NCBI GenBank assembly: GCA_030248225.1
Contig: JASANE010028039.1
Coordinates: 1-64,000 of the forward strand
DNA length: 64,000 nt
Direction of reading: 5' to 3'
Origin: Trileptium ribeirensis
Lineage: Eukaryota; Nematoda; Enoplea; Enoplida; Thoracostomopsidae
A program made the position numbers and the translations under genes. The notes beneath the pieces are model-generated. The model saw only the letters and a program-made list of their open reading frames with translations. It was not told where the DNA came from and did not search any database. Within the stretch, counting starts at the first letter, position 1. Each line of letters opens with the position of its first letter. This document shows positions 11,280-23,659 of the stretch, one piece after another.

Positions 11280-11800
11280 TAATGTAGTCACTTCGAACTT
11301 TAAATAGCAAAACTATCGTATTCAATGTGCTTGATAACCTAAAAAGCGACGCGCGTTAATATAAAAACACGCAACAAAATGCCGAAATCTTAAATTTGTT
11401 ATTTTTGCTATAAAGTTGACTAGCCACATCCAGGCCCACAGCGGCCCAGGGAGTGGTCCCACAAAAAGTCGTGGTCAGCAAAGTTGTAGATCTCGATGAG
11501 ATGATTTTTGGATGCGAAGCCTCTATCGTGCAGAAAGGAATGCTCAAGACTGGAATCCGTATGGCCAAATTTGGCAAAGAACCTTTAAAACCCGGTTTGG
11601 CCATTTCGACCCCAAATAAGGGTCGGAGCTGTTCGCGTTCAACTGAAGTTCCTATTACTTTTACTATCGAACAAAAATTTACAAACAGAGCAGTCACCCG
11701 AAGAACGGGGCTACGGCGTGACAGAAACGAACAAAGAAGTGTTCAGGATTACTACTACCGCCTTCAGTGGAATCTCCACTCGCTCGAGTGTCAACTATTT
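11280..11800 (-). repeat. Family E dispersed repeat in the right arm
   Basis: This is the mirror of 4340-4880. A 113-codon open frame on the - strand and a 119-codon one on the + strand overlap it. Both are chance open frames within the repeat, since the other copies do not keep them. Confidence 0.7.
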
Positions 11801-12097
11801 ATGATAAAATAAAATATTCCATGGCATATAGGTAAGGCACATAGCTCATCTTACGAGTAAAATTGGTTGTGTGCAGTTATTGCCTGTCAGCTTGGAACGA
11901 TGAAGCTTCGATAAAAATTTTGACAGTTTTGAACATGTATACGTCATAAAAATTTAACTCGGAGTGTTGGTCAATTCAGTTAACAGTGTTTCACTGCATG
12001 TTTTCTGGCGGTGTTTTCGAAAACTATTCCGGAAACACACAGGACCATTTATGAAACAACGTTAAAAAAACTTGATGACGCACTGATATTCTCGTAC

Positions 12098-12186
12098 CTT
12101 GTCCCCAATTTTGAGCGCCAGAAATAGCAATAAGATCGGGCGACGGCATATCGCGTACATGGCCATCCAAGTATTTCATTTTGTAC
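12098..12186 (-). pseudogene. Tudor-domain exon 2, right copy, frameshifted
   Basis: This is the mirror of 3968-4055 but 89 bases long instead of 88. Near the end of the exon the left copy has AGCA where the right has TGGCG. That shifts the frame after the AIS residues, so the KIGDK end is lost. One further substitution changes an Ile codon to Met. Acceptor and donor are unchanged. Confidence 0.65.
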
Positions 12187-13534
12187 CTAAAGCAAAAAAT
12201 CACACACAAATTGACAAACAGTCACAAACAGAAAAATAAGTGCATAAAAATCGAAAGCACCAATGTTCGTTCATAAACGAACATTACAAGGTTCCGTTAA
12301 CTTTACGTTCGCTTCTTAAATGAAAGCTAAAAAGTTCATTCTAAAATACTACAAATTTTGTTTGCGTTTACGTTCTTTGGGAAGGAAGATTGTAACATTT
12401 GTATGTGAAAGTATATATAAAAATACACGAAACGGCGATGATTCAGTAATTCTATACGTATCGTCCAGGCCCAAATCAAACTAGATGTAAAAACCAGCAC
12501 AGTGATTTTAAGCTGCCATTTTACCATGAAAGCGTGGAAATGGAGTATTTCAAGACTAGTATTTGATTTAAATTGCTTTTTGATCAAAATGCACGAAAAT
12601 TTAGGTATATTTTCCACACAACCGCGAATTCACACAAAATTTACGAAACCAACCTTGAACATTTTCCTGTTAAAGCTTGCATATTTACTTCGAAATTACA
12701 TTTATGAGAAAGATTTACCCGCTGATGGTTATCTGATAAGATTATGTTGAACACAGTAACTTTATCATAAATTCACATTTAAGCTTTTTCCCTAAACAGT
12801 AATTTCGGTTAATTTAGTTTTAAATTCTTCAAGCAATCCGAACGTATTACGAGGAACTATTATAATATTTTTTAAACTATATAAAATGGAAATGTAGAAT
12901 TTTTTATATTTGCCAATCGAACGCACCTTTCACGTCTTAGCTAAAACACACGTGTGTTCCTTAAATCTGGTTTATTTTAGTTTAAAGGCTCATGCGATTT
13001 ATCTGCCGAAAAGAAATTATTTAAAATTAAAGCTAAGTGGTTTGTTGCTGATTTTTTATGTCGTTCCTCATTTTTTAAATACCACTTGGGCACTTGATAA
13101 ATGAAAATGAATACAAATTATCGTTACCTTTAGTAGCAAAAATCAGCACCTTGCAATAGGGTACTTTCCATAAAATGAAATGAATAAAGAAATGCTCATC
13201 ATATATAGTAACTTCAAAATAACAATGCATGGCATTTTGCAAAATATTACACACAGGCCAATGAATTAGTCCGCTATATACGCTCTATTTATTCAATCTA
13301 TTCGACAATTACCGGAGAAGTAAGCCAAAATTCTGGTCAGTCCCATCGAACACATTGCATGAGTCTACTAGTGTCTTCTAAGAGTGACACGAGACGCATT
13401 GATATTTGCTGCATTAATGTAACCAAATGCAAAATTGAAGAAAACGCAACGCCACAGAGTAACCGTCATGAAAACCATAATTCCAGTAAAGTAGATCCAG
13501 AAGATGAACCATATACGAACATATTGAAACATAC

Positions 13535-13610
13535 CTTCCAAGGCCCAGGCTGAACAAAACTACACCCGGATAGAAAGACCCGTCACGCCACTTGGCCAAT
13601 ACTCGAGCGC
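13535..13610 (-). pseudogene. Tudor-domain exon 1, right copy
   Basis: This is the mirror of 2553-2628 and looks identical over the 76 bases, encoding the GARVLAKWRDGSFYPGVV segment. By itself it is intact; I call it pseudogenic only because the next two exons of the same copy carry a frameshift and a stop. It is preceded on the - strand by the basic exon at 16761-16848 and the 8-base candidate at 14226-14233. Confidence 0.6.
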
Positions 13611-14225
13611 CTAAAAGTATAGTCATTGGATTTAACTAATTAACCCCAAATATAGCAATTTGTGGCTTGCCTCATAAAAAACGACTTCTCCGATAAACTT
13701 CGCTAAACGATAAAACTCGAACGGTGTATTTATTAATAAATATGAAGTCTATTTGAAGAAAATAGCATTGGCAGCGTAAAGCAGTCGCCAAAGAAAAGAG
13801 TGATGATTTGCACAAACGGGCAATGTTCATTGTAGGTAGAAATTTGTCAGTGTGAAGCAAGATCATTTTGTTCTGTATACCAAAATATTTGTATTTCTCA
13901 GGTTATAGAACGGGGTTTAGCATAAACATTTTAAAAATATTTATTATGCAGGAAAAATAACTTTACGTAGATACTAATAAATCTTGTTGCTAGTTGAACA
14001 TAATGAGTTTCAAGCGGGTAAGGGAGACGTACACGGTGGAATTCCGAAGCGTTTGTAGCCAGTCCTCCCCAAATGAACAGGTCATGCTTTCCCGCTGCTA
14101 GGTGGGTGTGTGGGGGTGATTGGACGTTGGGTTCGCCAGCGATTTTGTGCAACGTAGAACTCGCCAATCTTGATTGCCCCTCAAGGAATTCAATACACCA
14201 CCGGGTAAGGCCATAAGTTATATAC

Positions 14226-14233
14226 CTGCCGTT
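14226..14233 (-). CDS. Candidate 8-base micro-exon (right arm)
   Basis: Mirror of 1928-1935, with acceptor and donor conserved. It would bridge the two-base overhang of the exon at 16761-16848 and the one-base requirement of the exon at 13535-13610. Very short, so support is weak. Confidence 0.25.
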
Positions 14234-15499
14234 CTAAATATATATTATTTATCCATTTAGTAGAATATCGTTGCGACCCAAAGTCTCTAAAAACTACTCT
14301 TATATTTTATATCATCTCCATGATAGTTGTGGTCGCATAAAGCCAGTATGCCACAAATGTTATCCAAAATTTTTCGTAAAACAGCAAAATTTTTAGCACA
14401 CCGTTACAACTTTTGCTTGCCCCGAGTTGCTAGGGCTTGGCTCCAAAAAATCACCTATAATAAGAGGCCTACCGCGATCCCAGCGCAGTATAATAATGTG
14501 CACTGATGAAATTCCGTTTTATAAATTTGTGTCCATGCTTATATTCGGTATTTTATATTTGCTAAGCTTGTCCTGGCAGGTACCCCAATTCCACTTAGGG
14601 GAAACAAAATCTGCACACCTCTTCCAGTTTGGCATGACTAACCTATCCCCTACATATCTTTCCGAGAGTTTGGAAAAGCCAGGTGAGTAGTATTTGACGC
14701 TGGAGAGCAGCATGACAACTAATGATACATTGTTTATGGAATGATACTCCTACAACAGTCTCTGTGTGCTACTGAGGGGTAAAATAATTTTACAACCAAA
14801 ACCTCAATGAAACATCTTTATAGGGGTTGAATAATTCACGGCATTCATATCGAACACTACATAAAAAGTTAAATTTTTATACAGTTAAAGCATACTACTA
14901 TCTCAAAACAAATATATAAGAACAACTTGCTCAGAGATTTCACTCTTCTAACATTCCAAAATAGAAAAAATTACAAAAAAGATCAGATATACAACCCAGT
15001 GCTGATTGCTTGTAAAAGTGTTGTCTTTGTTGCTACATTTACGCTAGCATTTTTGAAAGGTACCATATATCATTTAAACAATATTGTACTTGAGATTATG
15101 TTTAACCCTTTACCGCGGAGATACTCGTAGCACAGCAATGGTCTATTAGTAGTCTGATAATGATTCGCAATATACCCAAACAGTGTTGCAATTTTAACAG
15201 CTTTAGGAACAAGCCCACAATAAAACCAATGCGACGATACTACGGTTTTAACAATATTTATTACACGCAAAAATTTTGTAAAACAAAAAAGCAGTATTTA
15301 CCCGGTAATAACGCTCCATGATCATCAGACGCCGAAGGTATGCTCATGCGCGGAAACCCCACGGCTACTCTTTGTTTCGGTCGAGCACCGCCAACGAAAG
15401 GACTGTGTTTCCTAAAAAATCCAATGAGTTTATTACTCGTAACGCGAGGGAAAATAAAGTGGGTTTTACGTTTTTCGCAGCAGAACGCGTTTGTTATTA

Positions 15500-16450
15500 C
15501 ATTTGCGATGAGTGAGATTTCCTTAGTAGACGAAAATCGCGCTTTCGAGAAGATGAGTTTGGTGCACACCTCTGCTGCAGTTTGTATTCGCAAATAGAAT
15601 ACGCAGTATAAGCTTTTTTGGAAGCATCACTGAAGCAGTGGATATCGTTGCACATAGATATATCCAACGCACACGCTTCACCTATTATACGTACTATTTC
15701 GATGCTGTTTAGTTTCCACAAGTCGTCCATAATATCTCGGATATCCTTCGCATGTTTGTCCAAGACTATCATCCCACCCGATATTGTCTGACCAAGGTTG
15801 CTGCATGAGCATATTTCCACGAAAAGAGATGGGGCAAAGAAGCCACAGGGATCAAAGGGCTTATAGGGTGGAAACATTGACCGTTTAGTGACAAGATTTG
15901 TACTCTCAGCCGACTTGCACATGACACAAGTGTCGTTTTGGGTATTCCAAGTATTAATTCCAAGAACCTTGGGGTGGTTTTTTCTGTTCCATGATCATTT
16001 GAGCGGATAATTGATCTCAACTGTGGACTATTTGTGTACGATTCACAAATGTTCGTGGACATTTTATTGAAGACTGCTTTAGCTTTTTCATAATACTCAA
16101 TGACTTTCTGCGTTGTATCGACACCAGTGGTGACATTTTCCATGTAGATGTTTTTCGCTATATCCGAAGCAACCGAGCAATTCTACAGTCATATGGTATC
16201 GAACGCAAGCTTGCAATAAAAAAAAGACTGGCAACCAAGACAAAAGGCACGCGATGAAATCGATAAGTTATCAGATTGGACTTTGAAACAGACTTCGTAA
16301 TATCTTTCAAGCATAAGAAGCGGGTACAGTCCTGTTCTGATTCCTGCAGCGGTATCTGCTGAAAACCTTTTTCGATGTCGAAAGATATTACGCTACAAGA
16401 TATAATACATTTCGGAAATAAACCGAAAATCATTTTCCCACCATACAATA
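15500..16450 (-). mobile_element. BEL/Pao retrotransposon pol fragment (right arm)
   Basis: Read on the - strand from 16450 downward, the translation begins in the palm of a Pao-type reverse transcriptase. Motifs include DIEKGFQQI, then TRFLCLKD and FHRVPFVL, all within 16160-16450. It then passes into the YTNSPQL segment (about 16025-16060) and an RNase H-like CFSDA motif near 15620. Several frameshifts and stops break it. The part beyond 16140 has no counterpart in the window because the left arm is cut by the window edge. No LTRs are seen next to this fragment. Confidence 0.8.
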
Positions 16451-16760
16451 AAACGATTACAGATTACATCCTATAAAATATTAATGTTATATTATATATC
16501 TTTTGTTTTAATGTGCGCGCAGAACACAGTAGTTATGTTGCAATAAATAGCTGAGTCGCAGTAGCTCGCTAGATTAAGAGTCACAAAACCTAATAACCTT
16601 AAAATATTTTTAAGACAAAATTGTACAAAATTATATCAAATAGAATCAAAATATAAAATGAGATTATACCATAACTGAGTCGAAATCGATGGATAAAAGG
16701 TAGACAATATTAAATAAAATATACTGAACACGCGAGGCCTTATAATGTAGATAAATGTAC

Positions 16761-16848
16761 CTTTGTCGTTTTGGACTTCCACCTTCGCCAGAATTGTCGC
16801 CTCTCTTGCGCTTGTCCGACTTTTTACGCCTACTAACAGCCGGTTCGT
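16761..16848 (-). CDS. Basic exon with a nuclear-localisation-like segment
   Basis: The 88-base exon is bounded by ATACTTTTAG and GTACAT. It begins with two bases completing a codon and ends with two spare bases. It encodes DEPAVSRRKKSDKRKRGD followed by NSGEGGSPKRQ. The clusters RRKKSDKRKR and PKRQ look like a bipartite nuclear localisation signal, which suits a chromatin-reading Tudor protein. The one spare base left by the exon at 28976-29029 fits its start exactly. It lies just outside the right arm, so it is the first exon visible in only one copy. Confidence 0.6.
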
Positions 16849-16859
16849 CTAAAAGTATA

Positions 16860-18100
16860 ACTTAGTTTAGTGGTAGCAATCGCAGGGTGAAATATTTAAA
16901 CAGCTAAAAAACTATATTAAGTTCAGACACAAATAATGAAGACAATTTGAATGACAAAATATATTTTTATGCACTATGATCAAATGCTCTTATTTTACAA
17001 ATTCGCATAACGGTGGCTGTAGCCAAATCTTTAGATGTTTAAACAGAGATCACAACATTTGTAGTACAAGGTGATAAACACTAGTGTGACTGAGTATCTG
17101 ACAACGAATTTTAAGCCGCCTTTCAAACACAAACTAATAGCTGAAACCAATAATGTCAGAAGTTGAGTTATGCATGTCACCCGAAAAAACCCACAAACAG
17201 ACGCTGCCAAATTTCACACTCCTGGCTAGTAGGAATTCGCTTGGCTTCGCTCGTTTCAGTCACTCTCTCACTCAGAATTCAACTACCTTAAATTGTCTTT
17301 ACTGGTAAATTTGGTAAGAGCTAGTTTGACATAATTTCCAGAAACTTTCTCCATCTGCTGTTCGCAATAAGGCGAACAGCCACTAAGCTTTTTTGTGGTC
17401 CTCACTTATGAGGACGGTCGTGATGGGCTCTCGTCATGGTCAATCCTAGCAAAATTGGGTAAATTTTCCTTAGTCCTATTGGGCGGGGTAAGGCCATTTT
17501 CTCGCAAATTCGGGAAGTAGTGCTGTTCTACTTATTCGCGGGTCGGGAATGGCAAGGTCTCACCAAACCCGAACTATCGTACCTAAAATAAGTAGATATG
17601 CGCAAAATCACCAATTCCACTCCAAAATCGACCTGATCACGAATGATTACGCATGAATATAGATACATGGAAGAATGTATATACTAAAAATACAGCAAAT
17701 TATAACAACAATAATAAGAAGTAGCATCAATCGTACAAAAAATTACATATATGTGCCTTTATGGCTACGACAATCAACAAGGGCACAATAAAATCAGTGC
17801 GATCATGACAATTTAATTATATGGTAACAACAGTACAAATCGAATGCAATGGCTCAATATAACCATGACATCGATTATATATATACGAACAAATGTATGG
17901 ATATAAATCTAATGCAATGGTTCGATACAATCAAGGTATCAATTATATACGAGAGCAATGGTACAAATCAGGTATACAGTAACAATACGGTGATGGTAAT
18001 ATGATACAGATAGATATAGCTGCATGCCTTTATGGCAAGAATAAATAACATGGTACGAGGTGCTATGACAACTGCAATACAACGGTAACCAAACAACCAA
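16860..18100. other. Intron sequence, no gene recognised
   Basis: AT-rich. From about 17700 to 18080 there is an irregular repetition of short motifs (ACAAAT, GCAATGG, ATATATA), like a decayed minisatellite. From 17380 to 17600 the sequence becomes richer in GC, leading into the block that follows. Confidence 0.5.
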
Positions 18101-19391
18101 TATATGTAATAACGGGACCCAGCTGCATGGTGCAACTTCCTAACACCATACCCATACGAGCCCGGCTATCATAACCTCAAGGGTGGACCGTGAGTTTTGT
18201 AATTTTGCCCTTTTTCTTTGTCAGACCCAAGAAGCTATGGAGCTTAGCAGGCCGCAGGCGCGCTTCACGGGGTGTGTTCGGACCCCGCCCGATTGGTTGC
18301 GCACGTGTCTAGTATTTCGGTATGACTGCTGAGGTATCCCAGGAAGGTTGGCGCCGAATCCTGCTCACAGGTCATGATGCCCAACCGATGTTCCCTATAC
18401 TAATCTAAAGAAAGTTGTTTTATCTGTCTTAATTTGAATTCAAAACGCACTATAGTTCAGGTTTGCAAGGTAAACTTTGGATTCAACTCGACTAGATTAC
18501 TGTCGAACACTTCAAGCGGTTGTAGCCTATGTGGCCCCCGCAGGGTTCCGACATCCCCTGAGAGTTTAAGGTCGGACTACCTAATTAGCAAGGGGACAAC
18601 TTTGTTGCGTTCATGTGCTATGATGAAGTTTTCCTAGTAAATTTTATCCTCGACTTGAGTGTGGTAGTTTCGTGAGTGAGTTCGATAGACAATCTCGTGA
18701 ACCACTCTCGCCATAATTCCGTTACTCTTGTATACAAACGCTGGTGGCGAACCGCTCGTGTCAGGGCTTGGGATATTCTCATCCGCAAGCCATGGCACGT
18801 AGGGTCGGCCCGTCCATTTGGACGAAATTATCGCGCTGGGAGATAAAAAACATGGGACACATCGAGTGATTTTAAAGATTTTATTTGAGGTTATATACAG
18901 TAATAGCTAAACACGGGCGATCAGAAAAATATGCAAACCAATACTGATTGAAACGATCGTACTCTGACAATGCTGTCATTCATTCCCTTGTCTATTTTCA
19001 CCCGGAGAGAAGGGTGGTACGAGCGAATGTGTTCGAAATTCGCTCTCAATAACGCGCGGCGCTATAAGTATTTAATGGAAAGTACCGGAGAGGGGGAAGA
19101 AAATCCGTGCGGGGCGCTGGGTTTATCGCGTGCCGACCAGGCGGTGAGAAAAAAGCCAGGCCTGCCGCTAAAGTAACGAAAATACAAGCAACGCAAACGG
19201 CGCACTACTGTTACCACCAAGGCTAGCGGACCCGTCTGGATGGGTTCAATAGAAAAGGGGCGCGAGTCCGGGCACAAGTACAAACGTGAATTTATAATAC
19301 GGGTGTATAGGTATGGATACATTATTTCAATCGACAAAGGTACACTGCACTACACGGTTATGGACAAATAGACAGCTATGATACAAGAGAG

Positions 19392-20120
19392 TTGATACCA
19401 GTGATCATTGCATTACAAGCGAGGTACTATTATAGAAGACAGATATATAACAACTCGATCCGGTGTACATTTCTGGCCCTGTTAAATTTTGCCCAATATT
19501 CCTATCGAGTCTTACACATCGTCTCGTCACTGGGGCGAATTTTGTGCCATGTGCAAATTACCTTTGCCCCAATATGTTCGTTAATCCAAGCGGGCATTAA
19601 ATGGCCCCTAATCCTCAAAATCCGCAAACAGTGGATTTACGGCGGTGAGATGGATTTTGGTGGTGGAGTACAAGTTAAACTACACTATAACAGCCGGGGG
19701 CGCAATTCCGCACACTTTGAGGGGTCGCCCCTACCTACAGTATCAACTGGCGAGCCGGTGCCATCCTTGGAGGTTTCCTTGGTGACCAAGTTTATCGCCC
19801 CAGCAGTTCTGGTGGGTATTTATAGCTGTCCTATAATTGAGTTCTTTGCTTGTGCTCTGGGGTGTGTTCGGTACTCAAATATGGAGGCACGGGCCGTGCC
19901 TGAAGTCGGTACGCATTTCGACCGACGTCGTCGTTCTTGGGCAAAACTTGATAGCCGGCTGGTACGTTTCATACGTTTACTTGAGACGCATGGGACACGG
20001 GGCGTTTCGTACTCGGACGCGTCTGCGTCCCTGTTGGGAGGTGTTTCTTTGCTGGTTTCTCTCTCTTCGGCCGCTTGCTTGTCGTTCTTTCTTTTGTCTT
20101 TCCCCTATAACTTATCCTAA
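19392..20120 (+). CDS. Hypothetical 242-residue open frame in the GC-rich block
   Basis: This is the longest open frame in the window outside recognised repeats. The first third is hydrophobic and aromatic, the middle is mixed with a basic patch (FDRRRRSWAKL), and the end is a Leu/Ser-rich hydrophobic run that could be a membrane segment. I recognise no domain. A second frame, 19837-20133, is also open over the same stretch, which weakens the case for coding. Higher GC lowers stop frequency here, so length alone is modest evidence. Confidence 0.25.
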   Translation: MIPVIIALQARYYYRRQIYNNSIRCTFLALLNFAQYSYRVLHIVSSLGRILCHVQITFAPICSLIQAGIKWPLILKIRKQWIYGGEMDFGGGVQVKLHYNSRGRNSAHFEGSPLPTVSTGEPVPSLEVSLVTKFIAPAVLVGIYSCPIIEFFACALGCVRYSNMEARAVPEVGTHFDRRRRSWAKLDSRLVRFIRLLETHGTRGVSYSDASASLLGGVSLLVSLSSAACLSFFLLSFPYNLS

Positions 20121-20157
20121 TGTCTTAGTGTAATGTGCATGCTGCAGTTATACAGCG

Positions 20158-20245
20158 TCTCGACTGCACTATCGAAATCGTGCAGTTGAGTTGTCATCGA
20201 CATTTTAGTCGATTCTTCCATAACATCTATAGTCGAGTGCACAAT
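20158..20245. repeat. Hairpin-forming inverted repeat with a third copy
   Basis: CTCGACTGCAC at about 20158 and GTGCAGTTGAG about 10 bases later form an 11-bp stem with one mismatch. A further related word (GTCGAGTGCAC) occurs near 20232. Function unknown. Confidence 0.5.
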
Positions 20246-22175
20246 ACCGAAGTTTATACAGCGGGTTTAAATTCCCCGTGCATTATCAAGTCTCAAAACT
20301 GGAAAAAATGAAAAGGAGAGAAGCAAGGAGGAAATAACTCAGGGCATACATTGCACATAGCCTAAAGGGCAACCAGAACGGCTAAACTCAGCGATCAAGT
20401 CGCTCCAAAAAGAAAACGGAGTTTTGCACTTACTCGATTTGTGGTCAAATCGATTCGCGCGAGGACGCGAGTTTTCTTCAATGGACTTATGGTATTGATG
20501 ATCTATTTTGAAAACGGGGGCACCGGAACGTGCTTTTAATTAATGAGTGAACAACAACCGGGAAGGCGTCTGGCCATGCCCTCCGTTCATTTTAGCAGAA
20601 AAACTATTTATCAGGCCCTAGACTACGGATATGCATTACTGGGAACCTTGGTAATTTTAATAGTTTAACTGAAGCATTTTCAGCAGAAAGTACTACACGC
20701 CGTGTATTTAACAAGTTACTAGCGAGCGGTGTCATAAGGGGGCTGTCGGGTTCGCGGACGGCCGGGGGAATTATCCCCTTTTTTGGATGGGTGTCTGGTA
20801 GCATCGGGAACGGGGCGGTCAACTAGTATTGTTTCAGTTGTTTCTCTGGGGTTCCTGTCTGCTTGAAATGTCTACCAAAATTGCGGTCCTCTAACCAATG
20901 CTCCGAGGCTTTCAATAATAGTCGATCAAGATACTGGTATAAAAATGAGAATAAGTTAATTGAATCAAGGCAGTGCGTAAAAATCGCTCCTCGCGGAGTG
21001 CAAACACCTTACGCTCAAGCTGAAACACTTAGAATTTGTTTAATCTTTTGTGTTCCCCAAATTTTCTTAGCTCGGTCAGATAAATGAAATTTTGGGGCTT
21101 CCTGAAGCCCAACGGTGGCTAGTCCTCCATTCCTAACTGCGACGTCAGTTCGAGCTCAAACACGGTATGAGCGTCGAACTGTCAACTAAGCTATAAATTT
21201 ATAAACCATAACTGTAAACAACCAAGCAAGTCCCTACTATTTCATTGGCAAATTTTACCGTGGTCGGCTCAGGAAAATTCGATAACCCTAACTCAAGAGC
21301 TGCCAGTCATGTAAAGCATGGAAGAGAGGCGTCCATTTAAATCTGTCCTACCTAAGGCCACGGGGAATCAGAAGGATTTCGACTTTAGTGCCCACAATTT
21401 AGTACCATCCCGTGCAATCGCTCAAGATGCCCAAAACGGAACTCGACTTGAAGAGGTTTGTCAGGGAACTTGTGAAAGTGTAGCAAGTCGGCGAGGGAAG
21501 CGAGACGTGCAACGACGGACGTTAAGAAGACCTATAGAGTGTGAAGTCGTGCTACTGACAACTAAATTTCGGTTAATGGTCTGTTACGATTATAGCTGTG
21601 GAAAATAAACCCCCATACTCTCGGTTCTCCTCCTGACTTACAATACTCGATCCGGGGCAGCAATCGCTAGTCCCCTTCCGCAAGACGGAAGATGTCTGCG
21701 CGGGTCCTCCAACGGTCGAATCGCATTCCAAACTCGCAAAACAGAAAGCGCGGGAAAGCAAGAAATTTGTGCAAAACAATACTACATAAATCTAGCATCG
21801 GAGCCGGCAGTAGAGTCGACCGAACTCCGCGCTGCGGAAGTCGAACTGATTCCAAGAGTCGACGCGTTGGTCGTCGCCTCAAATTTTTCGCCTGTATTGT
21901 AGGATAGCGACTTTGTCGCCATCCAATCGCGGACGATTTCTTGACGCCCACTTTTTTGAGTTCAAACCCAGGCGCCCAATTAGAAAACTCCCGGAATTTT
22001 GTTTTTGACAGGTGTCGTAAACCCTGGGTCCCCTTTAGAGAGAGTCGGCTTCAATTGAAATCGCCGACATCAAGTTTGAACCCTACGAATACTCGGAGGT
22101 CAAACATCTGCAAGTTTGAATCACCTGTCAAATTTGAAATTAGTAAGTCGTACGATGTATGGGACCGGACCGGAT

Positions 22176-23310
22176 AGGGAATAACCGGAACCGAAATTTA
22201 CCGGAACCGTCCATTTAAACCGGATCCGGAACCGGGTCTTCGAAATTTATATATAGTAAAACAGATAATGGAAGAAATGAAGATATAGTGGATTTAAAAT
22301 GCATTAAAAATAACTTTTACATTAAACTTAATGTATTGCGACGGTATTATTGCCTTTCTGAAACTTTAAAGAGACTGAGGAAGCTAATATTGTTTATTTA
22401 TCGATGAAATATGTCGGTTTTTGAACATTCAGAGCAAAAATGTCTTCCACTATACACCATTGCGTATACTACATCAAATCGAATGTGCTTACAAAGCTTG
22501 GAGCGTAGAATACACACTTTCGCTCTGTCTCCAGTCGCCTCCCTTTACTACACATACGTTTGTTGCATGTTCTTCAGAAGGAAACTTAAAATTATTGGTT
22601 TATATGATTCTTAGAGAAATTAATAGATAGAAGGTAATTTTCTGATCAGTGGTCAGAGACACTGTTTAGTCTAAACAGCGCCCGCCAGTTAGATCATAAT
22701 GATGATAACTTTCTAATCAGAATGCTATAAATGAGACACACTGTGATGCTGCTCGCACAGTTTCAATAAATACAGTTCATAGCCAAGAAAGCAGTTTCTA
22801 GATGCGTTGCAAATAACGTTAGTTTAATTTAGACTGATTTACCATGTTTACAAGCGCACTGGCGGGTGCTTGACGCAATTTATGTTAGCAAAGCATACCC
22901 TAAGTACTTCTGCGTAAGCCATACTCTGTTACCGAGTTGGACCGGTTTAATTCAAACGTATCCCACAGACTTCTTGATGTGTAAAATAGCTGCTACAAGG
23001 AATGAACTGGCTTTGATTTAACAAACTCTTGCAGGTTATTATGAAAAATTCCTGCTCAAATTGTGTGCCCTACTTACGTTTCACACGGCAAATTGGTTAG
23101 TTAACTTTTTCTTTTGCTTGGTTGTATTGGATCTTGACCATTATGTAATATATATTACATATGTTTGGATTATAGGATGAAGCAAAAAACGTTGAAAATT
23201 TCAAACAAAATTTTTAAACCGGAATTCCGGTTCCGGTATGGTTTTTGCCCTTTGCCGGAACCGCAACCGGAAAACGATTTTCGCCGGAACCGGAATTCCG
23301 ATTACTCCCT
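22176..23310 (+). mobile_element. Family A element (CCGG terminal repeats), full copy
   Basis: It begins AGGGAATAACCGGAACC and ends with the inverted form of AGGGAGTAATCGGAA. Both ends carry several GGAACCG or CCGGAATTCC words, which extend the inverted repeat into a palindromic GC-rich cap of about 100 bp. The interior of about 900 bp is AT-rich and non-coding. Four more copies occur in the window. The structure suggests a non-autonomous DNA transposon. No transposase is seen. Confidence 0.8.
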
Positions 23311-23659
23311 GATATATATACATACACACATGAGTACTCATGAACACATACACACTACACACGGGCGACCTGAGCGACAGAGGTCGCTCAAGTTCGCCAC
23401 GGAACAACAATAACGACAACCGACCAAAGAAGTTGGTTCAAGAAAGAAAAAGAAGAAAGGAAAAGGACAGCGAGGACACAGAGAGGAAAAAGAAGGCGCA
23501 CGGGAGGGGCAGCGGCACAAGAGAAATCCCAGGGATTTTCGAGGGGCTGGGGTGAGATTCGGTCCCAGGACGAAGAACGGGGCTGAACGGTACCAAACAC
23601 GAGGGGGTGGACGAAGCAGCGGGTCGGAACCCATATTTGGGTTCCGATATACATAAGTA

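Larger units (their letters stand above)
8690..16140 (-). repeat. Right arm of the large inverted repeat
   Basis: This is the reverse complement of 1-7430 with scattered differences. It carries the Tudor exons on the - strand, downstream of further - strand exons at 16.8 kb and beyond. The copy is damaged: the second Tudor exon has one extra base and the third has an in-frame stop. The patch 10850-11170 is clearly more diverged from its partner than the rest. The outer boundary lies near 16140, but the BEL/Pao fragment at that end continues to about 16450, so the duplication may extend further if the left arm continues outside the window. Confidence 0.95.

Noticed and set aside
1..16140. Inverted repeat as a sequencing fold-back artefact
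   Set aside because: The 1.26-kb unique spacer, the unequal divergence and the diverged patch do not suit a missed-adapter artefact. Not fully excluded without reads.
1..16140. Inverted repeat as the terminal repeats of one giant transposon such as a Polinton
   Set aside because: No polymerase B, packaging ATPase or capsid gene is seen in the spacer, and the arms contain host-type exons.
17700..18080. Possible CRISPR-like array because short words recur
   Set aside because: Spacing is irregular, words are short and variable, and the host is eukaryotic.
23340..23555. Lys/Arg/Glu-rich frame (KKLVQERKRRKEK region) as a nuclear protein
   Set aside because: It lies across the edge of a family A element in simple purine-rich sequence; such frames arise easily there.
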